Below are positions 9,297-19,019 of a stretch of 64,000 nucleotides of DNA, in pieces (position 1 is the first letter of the stretch; each line of letters opens with the position of its first letter). Position numbers and translations under genes: made by a program. The notes beneath the pieces are model-generated. The model searched no databases, was not told the origin of the DNA, and worked only from the letters and a program-made list of their open reading frames with translations. Source of the DNA: Klebsiella aerogenes (GTDB taxonomy: Bacteria > Pseudomonadota > Gammaproteobacteria > Enterobacterales > Enterobacteriaceae); NCBI GenBank assembly GCA_029027985.1, contig CP119076.1, forward strand, positions 1,550,001-1,614,000. Direction: 5' to 3'.

Positions 9297-9592
9297 GATA
9301 CATATCAACCGAAATTCGCTTCCCTGTTTAGCTATTTGTTTCTTTTATGTAAAATCAATTAGTGTAAAAAGTCGCAATGTTGCGATAAAAAAGTTGTTTT
9401 GGATCACAGAAACGGGTACATATAGCCGCGAACTGTTTCCGTAAGGCAACTATAAAGTTCTTGATAATAAGCCGTTAACCCAGGCCTCGTGTGGGTGCCA
9501 GCGTTTTCGATGCTGTTGCAGGACTATTTGTCAACAATGTGTTAATATTGATGTAAATTTATTGTGAAGCCTTTTGCTTCCGGGGAAACCAA
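9297..9592 (+). other. Long yejG upstream region
   Basis: About 300 bp without a gene. It holds a small TCGCAA-TG-TTGCGA dyad (9372-9385) and, next to the yejG start, a GAAGC / GCTTC hairpin (9567-9581) directly before the GGGGA ribosome binding site. The promoter was not located with confidence. A long untranslated leader for yejG is possible. Confidence 0.4.
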
Positions 9593-9937
9593 GTGAATAC
9601 ACAGCAACTCTCTATCGTACACCGACTGCCGCAGAGCTATCGCTGGCTGGCCGGTTTTGCGGGTTCAAGAGTTGAACCGATTCCGCAAAACGGCACGCAG
9701 GGCGAAAATAGCCTGGTGGCGTTAAAGCTGCTCAGTCCGGACGGCGAGAACGCGTGGCCGGTGATGCGCACGCTGAGCCAGGCGCTGAGCGACATTGAAG
9801 TGGATAGTTCTATCCTTGAGTGTGAAGGGGAACCTTGCCTGTTCGTCAACATGCAGGATGAATTCGCCGCGACCTGCCGCCTGAAAAATTTTGGCGTCGC
9901 GATTGCTGAGCCGTTTTCCGGCAACAACCCTTTTTGA
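9593..9937 (+). CDS. yejG: Conserved protein YejG
   Basis: Small cytoplasmic protein of unknown biochemical function, conserved in enterobacteria. The 114 residues match the E. coli length and keep the blocks [24 protein letters not shown] and the C-terminal [18 protein letters not shown]. It begins with GTG behind GGGGAAACCAA. Its stop codon lies only three bases from the end of the convergent yejF, with no terminator between them. No membrane segment or known catalytic motif is visible. Confidence 0.93.
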   Translation: MNTQQLSIVHRLPQSYRWLAGFAGSRVEPIPQNGTQGENSLVALKLLSPDGENAWPVMRTLSQALSDIEVDSSILECEGEPCLFVNMQDEFAATCRLKNFGVAIAEPFSGNNPF

Positions 9938-9940
9938 CCG

Positions 9941-11530
9941 TCAGCTTAACGCCAACAGCTGGCGGGTATATTCCTGCCGCGGTGCGGTAAACACGCGCTC
10001 GCATTCACCTTGCTCGACGACTTCTCCCTGCCGCAGCACCATCACCTGATGACAGAGCGTGCGCACAACGCGCAAATCATGGCTGATAAACAGATAGGCC
10101 AACTGATGATTTTGCTGCAACGTCTTCAGTAGCGTCAGGATCTGCGCCTGTACGGTTTTATCCAGCGATGAGGTCGGTTCATCCAGCACGATAAGCTGCG
10201 GTTTAACGATCAGCGCCCGAGCAATGGCGATACGCTGGCGCTGACCGCCGGAGAATTCCGCCGGATAACGCTGTCGCGTATTAGGATCTAACCCGACTTC
10301 CTGCATCACCTGAATGACCGACTGCTCGCGTTCAGCAGGCGTCAGCGTTGGCTGATGGACGCGCAGTCCCTCCTCGATAATCTGCAGAACGCTCAGGCGT
10401 GGGTTGAGCGACGAGTTGGGATCCTGAAAGACTACCTGAATACGGCGGCGCAGCGGCAGCATCTGGTGGCGATTGCGCCCCTGGATCGATTCGCCGGCGA
10501 ACTGCATTTCCCCGCTGGAGTCGAGCAGGCGCAACAGCGCCAGCCCGGTGGTGCTCTTGCCGGAACCGGATTCGCCGACCAGCCCCAGCGTTTCTCCCGC
10601 CCGTAGCGTAAAACTCAGATGATTGACGACCCGATTGTGATCGACCACCCGACGCAGGATCCCTTTGCGGATCGGAAAGGCGACACTGAGATCGCGGGCC
10701 TGCAGCAGAATGGGCGCATCGGCGGGTAGCGGCACCGGTTTTCCGGTCGGTTCGCTATCCAGCAAACGACGGGTGTAAGGGTGCTGCGGCGCCTGAAACA
10801 GTTCGCGGCAGCCGTTTTGTTCGACGCAGCGGCCGTTTTGCATCACCGCCACCCGATCGGCAAGCTGGCGGACGATGCTCAGGTTGTGGGTGATAAACAG
10901 CATACCCATGTTGAGCTCGCGTTTGAGTTCGCGCAACAACTGCAGGATTTGCGCCTGCACCGAGACGTCCAGCGCGGTCGTTGGCTCATCGGCGATAAGC
11001 AGCTCCGGGCGGGTCAGCAGCGCCATGGCGATCATCACTCGCTGGCGTTCGCCCCCGGAAAGCTGGTGTGGGTAATCGGCAAGTCGCCGTGAGGCGTTGC
11101 GGATGCCAACCCGATCCAGGCAATCGAGAATCTCGCCTCGCGCCGCCTCTTTACGCATACCGCGGTGTAGCGAAAGCACTTCATACAGCTGTTTTTCCAG
11201 ATTATGCAGCGGATTGAGCGAAACCATCGGCTCCTGAAAAATCATCGCGATACGGTTGCCGCGGATCCCGCGCAGGGTGTGTTCATCGGCGTGCAGCAGC
11301 GATTGGCCGTGGAAGTGGATATCGCCGTTCGGATAGCTGACCGGCGGTGAGGGCAGCAGACGCAGTACCGATAGCGCGGAGACGCTCTTGCCTGAACCGG
11401 ATTCACCAACCAGCGCCAGCGTTTCGCCCACCGCAATCTGCAGTGTCAGGTTACTCACGACGGTCTGGCTTTCTCCCTGGCGGCGAAAAGCGATAGAGAG
11501 GTCGTCAATGTCTAATAACGGCTGGCTCAT
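9941..11530 (-). CDS. yejF: Peptide ABC transporter ATP-binding protein YejF
   Basis: Fused double ATPase of the YejABEF importer for oligopeptides, which also takes up the antibiotic microcin C in E. coli. Two complete ABC cassettes are visible, each with Walker A GESGSGKS; the signatures are LSGGERQR in the first half and FSGGQRQR in the second. The start [10 protein letters not shown] at 11530 (529 residues, the orthologue length) is preferred over an upstream in-frame ATG that lies inside yejE. One base separates it from yejE. It should act on the cytoplasmic face of the inner membrane. Confidence 0.96.
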   Translation of the reverse strand: MSQPLLDIDDLSIAFRRQGESQTVVSNLTLQIAVGETLALVGESGSGKSVSALSVLRLLPSPPVSYPNGDIHFHGQSLLHADEHTLRGIRGNRIAMIFQEPMVSLNPLHNLEKQLYEVLSLHRGMRKEAARGEILDCLDRVGIRNASRRLADYPHQLSGGERQRVMIAMALLTRPELLIADEPTTALDVSVQAQILQLLRELKRELNMGMLFITHNLSIVRQLADRVAVMQNGRCVEQNGCRELFQAPQHPYTRRLLDSEPTGKPVPLPADAPILLQARDLSVAFPIRKGILRRVVDHNRVVNHLSFTLRAGETLGLVGESGSGKSTTGLALLRLLDSSGEMQFAGESIQGRNRHQMLPLRRRIQVVFQDPNSSLNPRLSVLQIIEEGLRVHQPTLTPAEREQSVIQVMQEVGLDPNTRQRYPAEFSGGQRQRIAIARALIVKPQLIVLDEPTSSLDKTVQAQILTLLKTLQQNHQLAYLFISHDLRVVRTLCHQVMVLRQGEVVEQGECERVFTAPRQEYTRQLLALS

Positions 11531-11531
11531 G

Positions 11532-12557
11532 TTATACCGCCTTACTGGGGTCGAAGGCATCGCGGACCGCTTCGCCAATGAAAATCAGCAGCGTCAGCAA
11601 CAGCGCGACCGACAAAAATGCCGCGATGCCGAGCCACGGCGCCTGAAGATTATTTTTGCCCTGCAGAAGCAGTTCACCCAGCGATGGTGAACCCAGCGGC
11701 AGACCGAAACCGAGAAAATCGAGCGAGGTCAGGGTGGTGATTGAGCTGCAAAGAATAAACGGCAGGAAGGTAAGGGTGGCGACCATCGCATTTGGCAGCA
11801 TGTGGCGCAGGATAATATGGCGGTCGCTTACGCCCAGCGCCTGAGCGGCGCGGATATAGTCGTAGTTGCGGGTACGCAGGAATTCGGCGCGTACTACCCC
11901 AACCAGCGTCATCCAGCCAAACAGGACGGTAATCGCCAACAACCACCAAAAATCGGGCTGCACCACGCTTGAGAGCAGGATAATTAAAAATAGCGTCGGC
12001 ATGCCGGACCATACTTCGATAAAACGCTGCCCCCAGAGATCGAGCTTTCCGCCGTAGTAGCCCTGCAGCGCGCCGGCGAGTACACCAAGCACGCTGGAGA
12101 AGAGCGTCAGCAGCAGGCCGAACAGCAACGAGATACGCGCGCCATAGAGAATTCGCGCTAATACGTCGCCGCCGTTAGCGTCAGTGCCCAGCCAGTTGTG
12201 CTTCGACGGCGGCGAAGGGAAGGGGGTGTCGGTGGCGAAGTTAATGCTGGTGGCACCGAAACGCACCGGCGCCCACAGCACCCAGCCGTTCTCCGCCAGT
12301 CTTTTTTGCAGCCACGGGTCCTGATAGTCGGCGGCGGTAGCGAAATCGCCGCCAAAGGTGGTTTCGCTGTAGGTTTTCAGCGCTGGAATATACAGACTGC
12401 CGCGATATTGCACCAGCAGCGGCTTATCGTTGGCGATAAGTTCGGCGCAGAGGCTGCAGATAAACAGCGCCAGAAATAGCCACAACGACCAGTAGCCGCG
12501 ACGGTTGTGGCGAAAACGCGCCCAGCGGGCTTGATTGACGGGGGAGAGAAATGGCAT
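11532..12557 (-). CDS. yejE: Peptide ABC transporter permease YejE
   Basis: Inner-membrane permease of the YejABEF importer, 341 residues. It has an N-terminal OppC-type membrane anchor, a periplasmic loop (about residues 45-130) and the BPD transport domain with the EAA-type loop EFLRTRNYDYIRAAQALGVS. Its ATG overlaps the last base of the yejB stop (TAATG), indicating translational coupling in the yejABEF operon. Confidence 0.96.
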   Translation of the reverse strand: MPFLSPVNQARWARFRHNRRGYWSLWLFLALFICSLCAELIANDKPLLVQYRGSLYIPALKTYSETTFGGDFATAADYQDPWLQKRLAENGWVLWAPVRFGATSINFATDTPFPSPPSKHNWLGTDANGGDVLARILYGARISLLFGLLLTLFSSVLGVLAGALQGYYGGKLDLWGQRFIEVWSGMPTLFLIILLSSVVQPDFWWLLAITVLFGWMTLVGVVRAEFLRTRNYDYIRAAQALGVSDRHIILRHMLPNAMVATLTFLPFILCSSITTLTSLDFLGFGLPLGSPSLGELLLQGKNNLQAPWLGIAAFLSVALLLTLLIFIGEAVRDAFDPSKAV

Positions 12558-13651
12558 TAGCGGCCCTCGAAATCAATACGCGGGTCGACCAGCGTATAAC
12601 TGATGTCGCTGATGATGTTCAACAACAGGCCGATCAGCGTGAAGATGTACAGAGTGCCGAACATGACCGGATAATCGCGCGAAACGGTGGCTTCATAGCC
12701 GAGTAGCCCCAGACCATTGAGTGAGAACATCACCTCGATCAGTAGTGAACCGGTGAAGAACATACTGATAAACGTGGCGGGAAAACCGGCGATCACCAAC
12801 AGCATGGCGTTGCGGAATACGTGTTTCCACAGGATCTGCTTTTCACCGACGCCCTTGGCGCGGGCGGTGACCACATACTGTTTGCGGATCTCATCAAGAA
12901 AGCTGTTTTTGGTCAGCATGGTTAGGGCGGCAAAACCGCCGATCACCGTCGCCAGTACCGGTAAGGTAATATGCCAGAGATAGTCGATGATCTTCTGATA
13001 CCACGGCAGACTATCAAAATTGGCGGAGACCAGGCCGCGCAGCGGGAAGAGATCGAAATAACTGCCGCCAGCGAAAATGACGATCAGCAAGATCGCGAAC
13101 AGAAATGCCGGGATGGCGTAGCCGATAATAATGAACGTACTGCTCCAGACGTCAAAATGGCTACCGTTGCTGACGGCTTTGCGGATCCCCAACGGTATAG
13201 ATACCAGATAGATAATCAGCGTGCTCCACAGACCGAGGGTAATAGACACCGGCAGGCTGTCTTTAATCAGCTGTAAAACTGAAGCGCTGCGGAACAGGCT
13301 ATCGCCAAAATCAAAACGGAGATAGTCGCCAAGCATCTTGAAATAGCGTTCGTGAATAGGTTTATCAAAGCCGTAGCGGCGGGTTATTTCGGCTATCACT
13401 TCCGGGTCGAGGCCACGTCCGCCCCGGTAGTGGCCTTCACTGATATTGCCCACCCCGGTGCGCGCGTGGCTGGCGCCCATGCCGCTATCGCCGGCGCCAG
13501 GCATCCCGCTGCGGTCGCCGAATTCCACGGCGGCGATAGCCTGATCGACCGGCCCGCCCGGCGCAATCTGCACAATAAAAAAGTTGATGGTGATTATCGC
13601 CCACAGCGTCGGGATTACCAGTAACAGTCGGCGGAACAGATAGGCGCCCAT
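12557..13651 (-). CDS. yejB: Peptide ABC transporter permease YejB
   Basis: Second permease of YejABEF, DppB/OppB type, 364 residues as in E. coli. The N-terminal membrane anchor [20 protein letters not shown] is followed by the family's long insertion, rich in Gly (residues about 35-85), and then five further membrane segments with the coupling loop [18 protein letters not shown]. Nine bases separate it from yejA upstream. Confidence 0.96.
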   Translation of the reverse strand: MGAYLFRRLLLVIPTLWAIITINFFIVQIAPGGPVDQAIAAVEFGDRSGMPGAGDSGMGASHARTGVGNISEGHYRGGRGLDPEVIAEITRRYGFDKPIHERYFKMLGDYLRFDFGDSLFRSASVLQLIKDSLPVSITLGLWSTLIIYLVSIPLGIRKAVSNGSHFDVWSSTFIIIGYAIPAFLFAILLIVIFAGGSYFDLFPLRGLVSANFDSLPWYQKIIDYLWHITLPVLATVIGGFAALTMLTKNSFLDEIRKQYVVTARAKGVGEKQILWKHVFRNAMLLVIAGFPATFISMFFTGSLLIEVMFSLNGLGLLGYEATVSRDYPVMFGTLYIFTLIGLLLNIISDISYTLVDPRIDFEGR

Positions 13652-13660
13652 CTTGAATCC

Positions 13661-15466
13661 TTAACGTCGGTCCGCAGGAAGTCTGGCGGCTTTGTTGACA
13701 TCGTACCACCAGCTATCAAAGCCGGAGGAGTAGATGGGGCGGGTTTCCGGGAAGGAGAACTTATCCCAGTAAGCCGTCCGGTCCTGCGCCATATACCACA
13801 TCGGCAGCATGTAATAGTTCCAGGTCAGCACACGGTCCAGCGCGCGACCCAGCGGCAGTAGTTTCTGTTTGTTGCCCTGCCAGCGGATGATCTGCGCAAT
13901 AAGATTGTCGACCACCGGGCTCTGGACGCCGGGGGCGTTATAGCTGGAGTTGATATAATCCGAAGCCCAGGAGATTTGCAGGTCGGTGCCTGGCCAGGCC
14001 ATCGCGCGCCACAGACTCGGCATCATGTCGTAGTCGCGGCTGCGTCGCCGGTTGCTGTACTGCGAATTGTCCACCTGGCGGATATCCATGGCGACGCCTA
14101 AACGCTGTAAATTGTGCTGAAACGGCAGCACCCAACTGGCATTGCCGCCAGCAGGCAGCAGCAGTTCAAAGCGCAGCGGCTTGCCGGTTTTGGCATTGAC
14201 CCGCTGGCGGTTTTTGAGCACCCATCCCGCTTTATTCAGCAATGCGTCCGCTTTGAGTAAATTTTCGCGGTCAAAGCCATCGCCGCGGGAGACTGGCGGT
14301 TGATAGATCTGGGTAAAGACCTCTGGCGGCAGATCCTTTTTCATCGGCGCCAGCAGAGTGAGCTCATCGGCGTCAGGATAGCCGCGAGCGGCATATTCGG
14401 TGTTCTGGAAGTAGCTATTGGCACGGCTATAGGCACCGTAAAACAGCGCCTTATTCATCCACTCGAAATCAAAAGCTAGCGTGATGGCCTCACGTACCTG
14501 ACGGTCGGCAAACACCGGCCGCTGGATGTTAAAAGCCAGCCACTGGGTATCCTGCGCCGAAGTATTGTCATGCTCGTCTTTGACGATATACCCGTTGCTG
14601 AAGTTGCGCCCGATATAGCGCGTGGCCCAGTTTTTCGCCGAGTTTTCTTCTCGCCGATCGACGGCCCCGGCCTTAAAGGCCTCGAAGGCGACGTTATCGT
14701 CAAGATAGTAATCGTAGCGAATAGTGTCGAAGTTCCAGCGCCCGCGGTTAACCGGCAGGTCGGCGGCCCAGTAATGCTGCACCCGCGAATAGACGATATA
14801 TTGCCCCATCCGCCAACGGCTGATGCGATACGGGCCACTGGCGAGCGGCGGTACGGAGAGTGGGTCGCTGAGCTTATGATTACGCCAGAATGCCTGCGGC
14901 ATGACCGGCAGCGACAACAAACTCAGCATGTTTTCTTTGCCCGGTTTCGCCAGCTCAATGCGGACGGTCAGCGGAGCGATAGCGTTGACGGTCGTTCCTT
15001 TATAGATCAGACGAAATTGCGGAACCCCTTCAGTCATAAATTTATGAAAGGTGAAGGCGACGTCGCTGGCGGTAATCGGGCTGCCGTCATGAAAGCGGGC
15101 GCGCGGATTGAGGGTAATTTCCATCCATGAGAAATCATCGGCATAACGTGCGCGGTCGGCAATCAGCGGGTAATAGCTGCCTGGTTCATCGTCCGAAGTG
15201 GTAAACAGGGTGTCATACAGCGCGTCGGTGCGCACGCCGGGGTTGCCGCGCAGGGCGTAACGGTTGAAATTGTCGAACGTGCCGATGGCGGCCAGGGTGA
15301 TGCCACCGCCTTTGGGCGCGTCGGGGTTGACGTAATCGAAGTGATGAAAGTCAACGGCATACTTTGGCTCGCCGATAATGGCGAACGCGTCGCTCTCTTT
15401 GATGGTTTGCGCCTGGCTGCTGAGGCTAAATAAAGCCAGCAGCAGCAGGCTGATGCGCGCAAACAT
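13661..15466 (-). CDS. yejA: Peptide-binding periplasmic protein YejA
   Basis: Substrate-binding component of YejABEF, family 5 extracellular solute-binding protein (601 residues). A signal peptide MFARISLLLLALFSLSSQAQ targets it to the periplasm. Typical SBP_bac_5 blocks are seen (ARFHDGSPITASDVAFTFHK near the N-terminal third, REAITLAFDFEWMNKALFYG mid-protein). It is first in the yejABEF operon, with pdeN upstream on the same strand after a 57-bp gap. Confidence 0.96.
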   Translation of the reverse strand: MFARISLLLLALFSLSSQAQTIKESDAFAIIGEPKYAVDFHHFDYVNPDAPKGGGITLAAIGTFDNFNRYALRGNPGVRTDALYDTLFTTSDDEPGSYYPLIADRARYADDFSWMEITLNPRARFHDGSPITASDVAFTFHKFMTEGVPQFRLIYKGTTVNAIAPLTVRIELAKPGKENMLSLLSLPVMPQAFWRNHKLSDPLSVPPLASGPYRISRWRMGQYIVYSRVQHYWAADLPVNRGRWNFDTIRYDYYLDDNVAFEAFKAGAVDRREENSAKNWATRYIGRNFSNGYIVKDEHDNTSAQDTQWLAFNIQRPVFADRQVREAITLAFDFEWMNKALFYGAYSRANSYFQNTEYAARGYPDADELTLLAPMKKDLPPEVFTQIYQPPVSRGDGFDRENLLKADALLNKAGWVLKNRQRVNAKTGKPLRFELLLPAGGNASWVLPFQHNLQRLGVAMDIRQVDNSQYSNRRRSRDYDMMPSLWRAMAWPGTDLQISWASDYINSSYNAPGVQSPVVDNLIAQIIRWQGNKQKLLPLGRALDRVLTWNYYMLPMWYMAQDRTAYWDKFSFPETRPIYSSGFDSWWYDVNKAARLPADRR

Positions 15467-15523
15467 AGATGGGATATCATCCTCTGACCGTTAACCCAAG
15501 TGATTTCGCATCATAAGCGACCC

Positions 15524-17086
15524 TTAGCGGCTTGTGAAATACTTTGCCGGTTCATCATGGGCGGCAACCAGTTTCTCCAGCGGTAGCGGGCGACTAAAGC
15601 AGTAGCCCTGCAGATATTGCACACCATGGTCGCGTAGCCATTCCGCCTGCTCTGGCGTTTCGACACCCTCGGCAACGGTTTTCAACTGCAGGCGACGACT
15701 TAGCGTGAGAACTGCATCCAGTACCGGCGAGGTGACGGTTTCGGTGCCGATGGCCTGCACAAAACCGCGGTCGATCTTCAGATAGTCAAAGTTATAGCGT
15801 TCAAGATAGATAAGTGCGCTATGGCCGGTGCCGAAGTCATCGATGGCGATTTCGAAGCCTTGCTGGTGCAACCAGTCAAAAATAGCCATCGATTTGTTTT
15901 TATCAATCATGGAGCGCTCGGTGATCTCCAGCACCACGTCGAAGTAGTTTGCCGGCAGCGCGGCAGCAAAGCGCTGCATATCTTGCTGAAAACCGTCTGT
16001 ATGCAGGTGCGCGGGCGAAATATTGAGGCCAAGCTTAGTGCCTGCCGGCAAAATACGCTGCAGGGTGGGGATGTCGCGGATAATCAACGCGAGCAGGTGA
16101 TGGGTGAGGGGGACGATCATCTGCTGTGTTTCCGCCAGATTGATAAACACATCGGGCGGGATTTCTCCGACCACCGGATGCCGCCAGCGCATGAGCACTT
16201 CAACGCCGCTAATCTGTAGTGTATCGGCTTTCACTACCGGCTGGTAGACCACGTAGAACTGGTTATTTTTGATCCCCAACTGGATCGATTTCCGCGGATC
16301 GGATTTGATCGTCAGGATGTAGTAGCTGAGCAAACCGGTGAGCATGCCGCATACCACGCCGAGCAGCAAAGCGAATTGTGTATTCTCGCCAAGCCAACTA
16401 TTGGCGTAGAGATACACGTTAAGCGGCAACCCGGGAACCTGAAGCTGGCGTATGGGATCGTTGTGTAAGGACTGCGGGTCGATAATCGTACTGCTGAAGG
16501 TGGATATTGCGGTATGGCCGATAGCCAGCGCAATACCGCTGAAATCATTTTGCCGTGCGGAATAGAGAATATAGGGTGTCAGGTTAGCGTTGATTGATAC
16601 AAAGATCCCGCTGTCCTTGTCGCCCGGGCGCTGAACCCACAGCGCCAGCGCTGCGGAATCCGGCATCATCGGCGTACCCTGCAGGATGGCCATATCCACT
16701 GCTTTGTCGGTATTCAACTCGGGGATCAGCTGCTTAAACGGCGTGTTCATGGCCCCTGTTGCGGATGAGCAGAACGCTTCGCCGTTTTTTACCAGCAGGA
16801 AGGCGCGTACGTTGGGGCTAAAAGCGGCTCTGGCGGCTAAGCCGGAGTCGATATGTTCGCAGGGCTGGTCGAGCAGCGGCTGGAGGCCAGCGATAGTTTT
16901 GTTTAAATCGCTAAAGTAGCTATCGAGATAGTAGCTGACGTTTTTGATTATCTGATCGAAGCGTTCAGATCGGTTGTGGTAGATGACCATAAACTGGATG
17001 CTGCCAGCCAGCAGGGCGACGGCAATGCCGATACAAATACTGGTGAACCAGATTTTACGTCGGGGTGAAAAGTAGCGGGTTAGCAT
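15524..17086 (-). CDS. pdeN: Cyclic-di-GMP phosphodiesterase PdeN (Rtn), CSS-EAL type
   Basis: Inner-membrane c-di-GMP phosphodiesterase. TM1 is at about residues 15-37 and TM2 at about 238-260. Between them a periplasmic CSS domain carries the C106-S-S motif with partner Cys76, a pair used for DsbA/DsbB-controlled activity in this family. The EAL domain (about 270-510) has EVL at 296-298 in place of EAL, EITERS, DDFGTG at 416-421 and AEGVETPEQ, so the metal and catalytic residues look complete. The length of 520 residues and its position between mepS and yejA match E. coli rtn. Confidence 0.93.
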   Translation of the reverse strand: MLTRYFSPRRKIWFTSICIGIAVALLAGSIQFMVIYHNRSERFDQIIKNVSYYLDSYFSDLNKTIAGLQPLLDQPCEHIDSGLAARAAFSPNVRAFLLVKNGEAFCSSATGAMNTPFKQLIPELNTDKAVDMAILQGTPMMPDSAALALWVQRPGDKDSGIFVSINANLTPYILYSARQNDFSGIALAIGHTAISTFSSTIIDPQSLHNDPIRQLQVPGLPLNVYLYANSWLGENTQFALLLGVVCGMLTGLLSYYILTIKSDPRKSIQLGIKNNQFYVVYQPVVKADTLQISGVEVLMRWRHPVVGEIPPDVFINLAETQQMIVPLTHHLLALIIRDIPTLQRILPAGTKLGLNISPAHLHTDGFQQDMQRFAAALPANYFDVVLEITERSMIDKNKSMAIFDWLHQQGFEIAIDDFGTGHSALIYLERYNFDYLKIDRGFVQAIGTETVTSPVLDAVLTLSRRLQLKTVAEGVETPEQAEWLRDHGVQYLQGYCFSRPLPLEKLVAAHDEPAKYFTSR

Positions 17087-17203
17087 AGGCCAGAATCTGT
17101 CCGTATTATTGAATCACGCCAATGGGATGCCAAAAGAATAGTGTTCCATCTCCTTTAAAAGAGATAGCTTAATTTGCGGAGTTCATCGGCAGAAAGACAA
17201 AAA

Positions 17204-17227
17204 AACACCGCCGGGGCAGTGTTTTTT
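17204..17227. terminator. Bidirectional terminator downstream of mepS
   Basis: ACACCGCC and GGCAGTGT pair across a two-base centre (one wobble), with an A-run on one side and a T-run on the other, so it can act for mepS on the minus strand. Confidence 0.75.
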
Positions 17228-17272
17228 CATTTCTTACCGTCAGCCAAGGGATAACTCACGGTAAGAAGAAGA

Positions 17273-17842
17273 TTAGGAACGGCTCAGAACGCGGCGTGCT
17301 TCGTTATAGCGCTTCTTCCAGTACGGCTCATCCAGGCTTGAGATGGTGACGCCGCTGCTGGTGGAGGCATGTACAAACTGGTTATTGCCGATGTAAATAC
17401 CAACATGACGGCCAGTAGAGCCTGCACGGAACAGAACTAAATCACCGGTACGCAACTGGGTGCGCGAAATCGATTTGCCGGAATCTTGCTGCTCGGATGT
17501 GGAGCGAGGCAGTTCCAGGCCAAATTGTTCACGGAAAGTGCGTTGAACGAATGCTGAACAATCAATCCCTTTCCGGGTGCTGCCGCCGAGGCGGTAACGC
17601 ACGCCTTTCCAGCTAGCGTATTGGTCCATCAAGCGGGACTTCACGTCCAGATTGCTGACCATCTTTTCAAATTCATCCTGAGAGGCTTGCAGTGATGATA
17701 AATCGCCACTACCCACAGCATGCGTCTCAGAATGCATATTTCTGGCGGTACTTGTTGAACTACACGCGGAAAGCAGAACCGCTGCTGCAATCGCGGGCGC
17801 GAGCCGCAAGATATATCTCAAAATCGGCTGAGATTTGACCAT
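17273..17842 (-). CDS. mepS: Murein DD-endopeptidase MepS (Spr), lipoprotein
   Basis: NlpC/P60 hydrolase that cuts D-Ala-mDAP crosslinks to allow peptidoglycan growth. It is an outer-membrane lipoprotein in E. coli, degraded by Prc with NlpI. The lipobox LLSAC places the lipidated Cys at residue 27. The catalytic triad is Cys95 (in GIDCSAFVQ), His146 (GRHVGIY) and His158 (FVHAS), equal to C68/H119/H131 of mature E. coli Spr. The 189-residue length is normal. It has its own long upstream region and a terminator downstream. Confidence 0.97.
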   Translation of the reverse strand: MVKSQPILRYILRLAPAIAAAVLLSACSSTSTARNMHSETHAVGSGDLSSLQASQDEFEKMVSNLDVKSRLMDQYASWKGVRYRLGGSTRKGIDCSAFVQRTFREQFGLELPRSTSEQQDSGKSISRTQLRTGDLVLFRAGSTGRHVGIYIGNNQFVHASTSSGVTISSLDEPYWKKRYNEARRVLSRS

Positions 17843-18216
17843 TATGTTTATTTTCCCTTGTTGTCCTTAACGACAATGTCGTTATAAAAAATGCCAAACG
17901 TGGTAGAGCCTAGATTCCTGAAAGCAATGAGACAATTCCTTAAGCATAAATTTGTGGAGTACCGCACAATTTTATTCAAATGATGAATTCATGCTGCTTG
18001 GGAAGGCAAAACGAGAAAGAGATTACCCTATCAACCGTGGGATGGCGAGCGGTTTTGCGTGATTTCTTATAAGTATTTTTGCGACAAAAAGTGAATCATC
18101 GGCAAAGGAGAAAATAGGGCTTTTTTTGCCTAAAAAATATGCAACACCTTCATTCCAATGATGATTAATGTGACAGGAAGATGATGCCATGTATAAATCA
18201 TCGGCGAATAGATAAA
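17843..18216. other. Long AT-rich gap between lpxT and mepS
   Basis: About 375 bp with no convincing gene on either strand. It must hold the mepS promoter, on the side nearer 17843. It is clearly richer in A+T than its neighbours, and no specific operator or RNA gene was recognised. A small RNA cannot be excluded by eye. Confidence 0.4.
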
Positions 18217-18237
18217 AAGGGGTCAGAACGACCCCTT
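18217..18237 (-). terminator. Terminator of lpxT
   Basis: The perfect 8-bp stem AAGGGGTC / GACCCCTT has a five-base loop and is followed on the minus strand by a T-run, about 35 bases after the lpxT stop. Confidence 0.8.
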
Positions 18238-18269
18238 ATGGATAATATTAATAAAATGTAAAAATGATC

Positions 18270-18977
18270 TTAATTCCTGGTTATTCCGCCTGGAAGCGAA
18301 CGGTCAAACCAGGCGATCGTTTTGTCGGAAAGCGAGGTCATTAACACCCATGGCGCGCCAATCAATACCGCGCTAAGCGAGCCGACGGCAATATCGGTGA
18401 ACCAGTGGGCGCCGATCATGACTCGCGGGAAGGCAAAGACCACAAAAATAACCAGTGAAATAACCAACGCCCGCCGGCCGAAATAACGCCACATAAACGA
18501 AGCAAATATGAGCAACATCATGCCGTGGTCGCCCGGGAAGCTGTCTTTTGACGCGTCTTTGGTCGGCAATGAGACAACATCGCTGACTTTCGTGATGTCT
18601 CTGAAGGAGAGCGATGGGCTGGCGCGTTTTACCGGCATCAGATGCTGGGCCAGCTGGTTGATAATCACGGCGGCGAGTAGCATCACCAGCCCCATAATCA
18701 CGATGCGGCGGCGCTCGGCGCTCTGCGCTTTTATCCAGAAGCTCAGCATCAGGCACCCCATCGACAGCAATGAGCAGGCATCGAAGGCACGGTTGTTGAT
18801 GATGGCTAACAGCCAGGCGTACGCGTGGCTGGTGCCGACACCATGGTTGAAAAAGTGGAAAATGGTCGAATCGAGCGGGAACCAGAAACCGTGGTTTGCC
18901 GGTAGATACCAGGAACAAAATAGGGCCACGCCCGCAGCGTTTAGCAACAAGATAAGGGGTATTTGGTTTTTAGTCAT
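18270..18977 (-). CDS. lpxT: Lipid A 1-diphosphate synthase LpxT (PAP2 family)
   Basis: Inner-membrane phosphotransferase that moves a phosphate from undecaprenyl pyrophosphate to the 1-phosphate of lipid A on the periplasmic side. This also contributes to recycling the carrier lipid. The 235-residue protein has about six membrane segments and the PAP2 signature pieces PVKRASPSLSF, SFPGDHGMM and RVMIGAHWFTDIAVG. The start agrees with the orthologue but shows no clear ribosome binding site, and an imperfect hairpin covers the space to yeiR. yeiR lies 40 bases upstream on the same strand. Confidence 0.93.
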   Translation of the reverse strand: MTKNQIPLILLLNAAGVALFCSWYLPANHGFWFPLDSTIFHFFNHGVGTSHAYAWLLAIINNRAFDACSLLSMGCLMLSFWIKAQSAERRRIVIMGLVMLLAAVIINQLAQHLMPVKRASPSLSFRDITKVSDVVSLPTKDASKDSFPGDHGMMLLIFASFMWRYFGRRALVISLVIFVVFAFPRVMIGAHWFTDIAVGSLSAVLIGAPWVLMTSLSDKTIAWFDRSLPGGITRN

Positions 18978-18981
18978 AACA

Positions 18982-19019
18982 AATGCGATTTTTAAACAGT
19001 GGCCAAAAATAGCCGCATT
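18982..19019 (-). promoter_or_regulatory. Imperfect hairpin in the lpxT translation start region
   Basis: AATGCG plus ATTTTT pair with AAAAAT plus CGCATT around a three-base bulge. The stem spans the yeiR stop to a few bases before the lpxT ATG, where no Shine-Dalgarno sequence is visible. It may tune lpxT translation. Confidence 0.35.
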
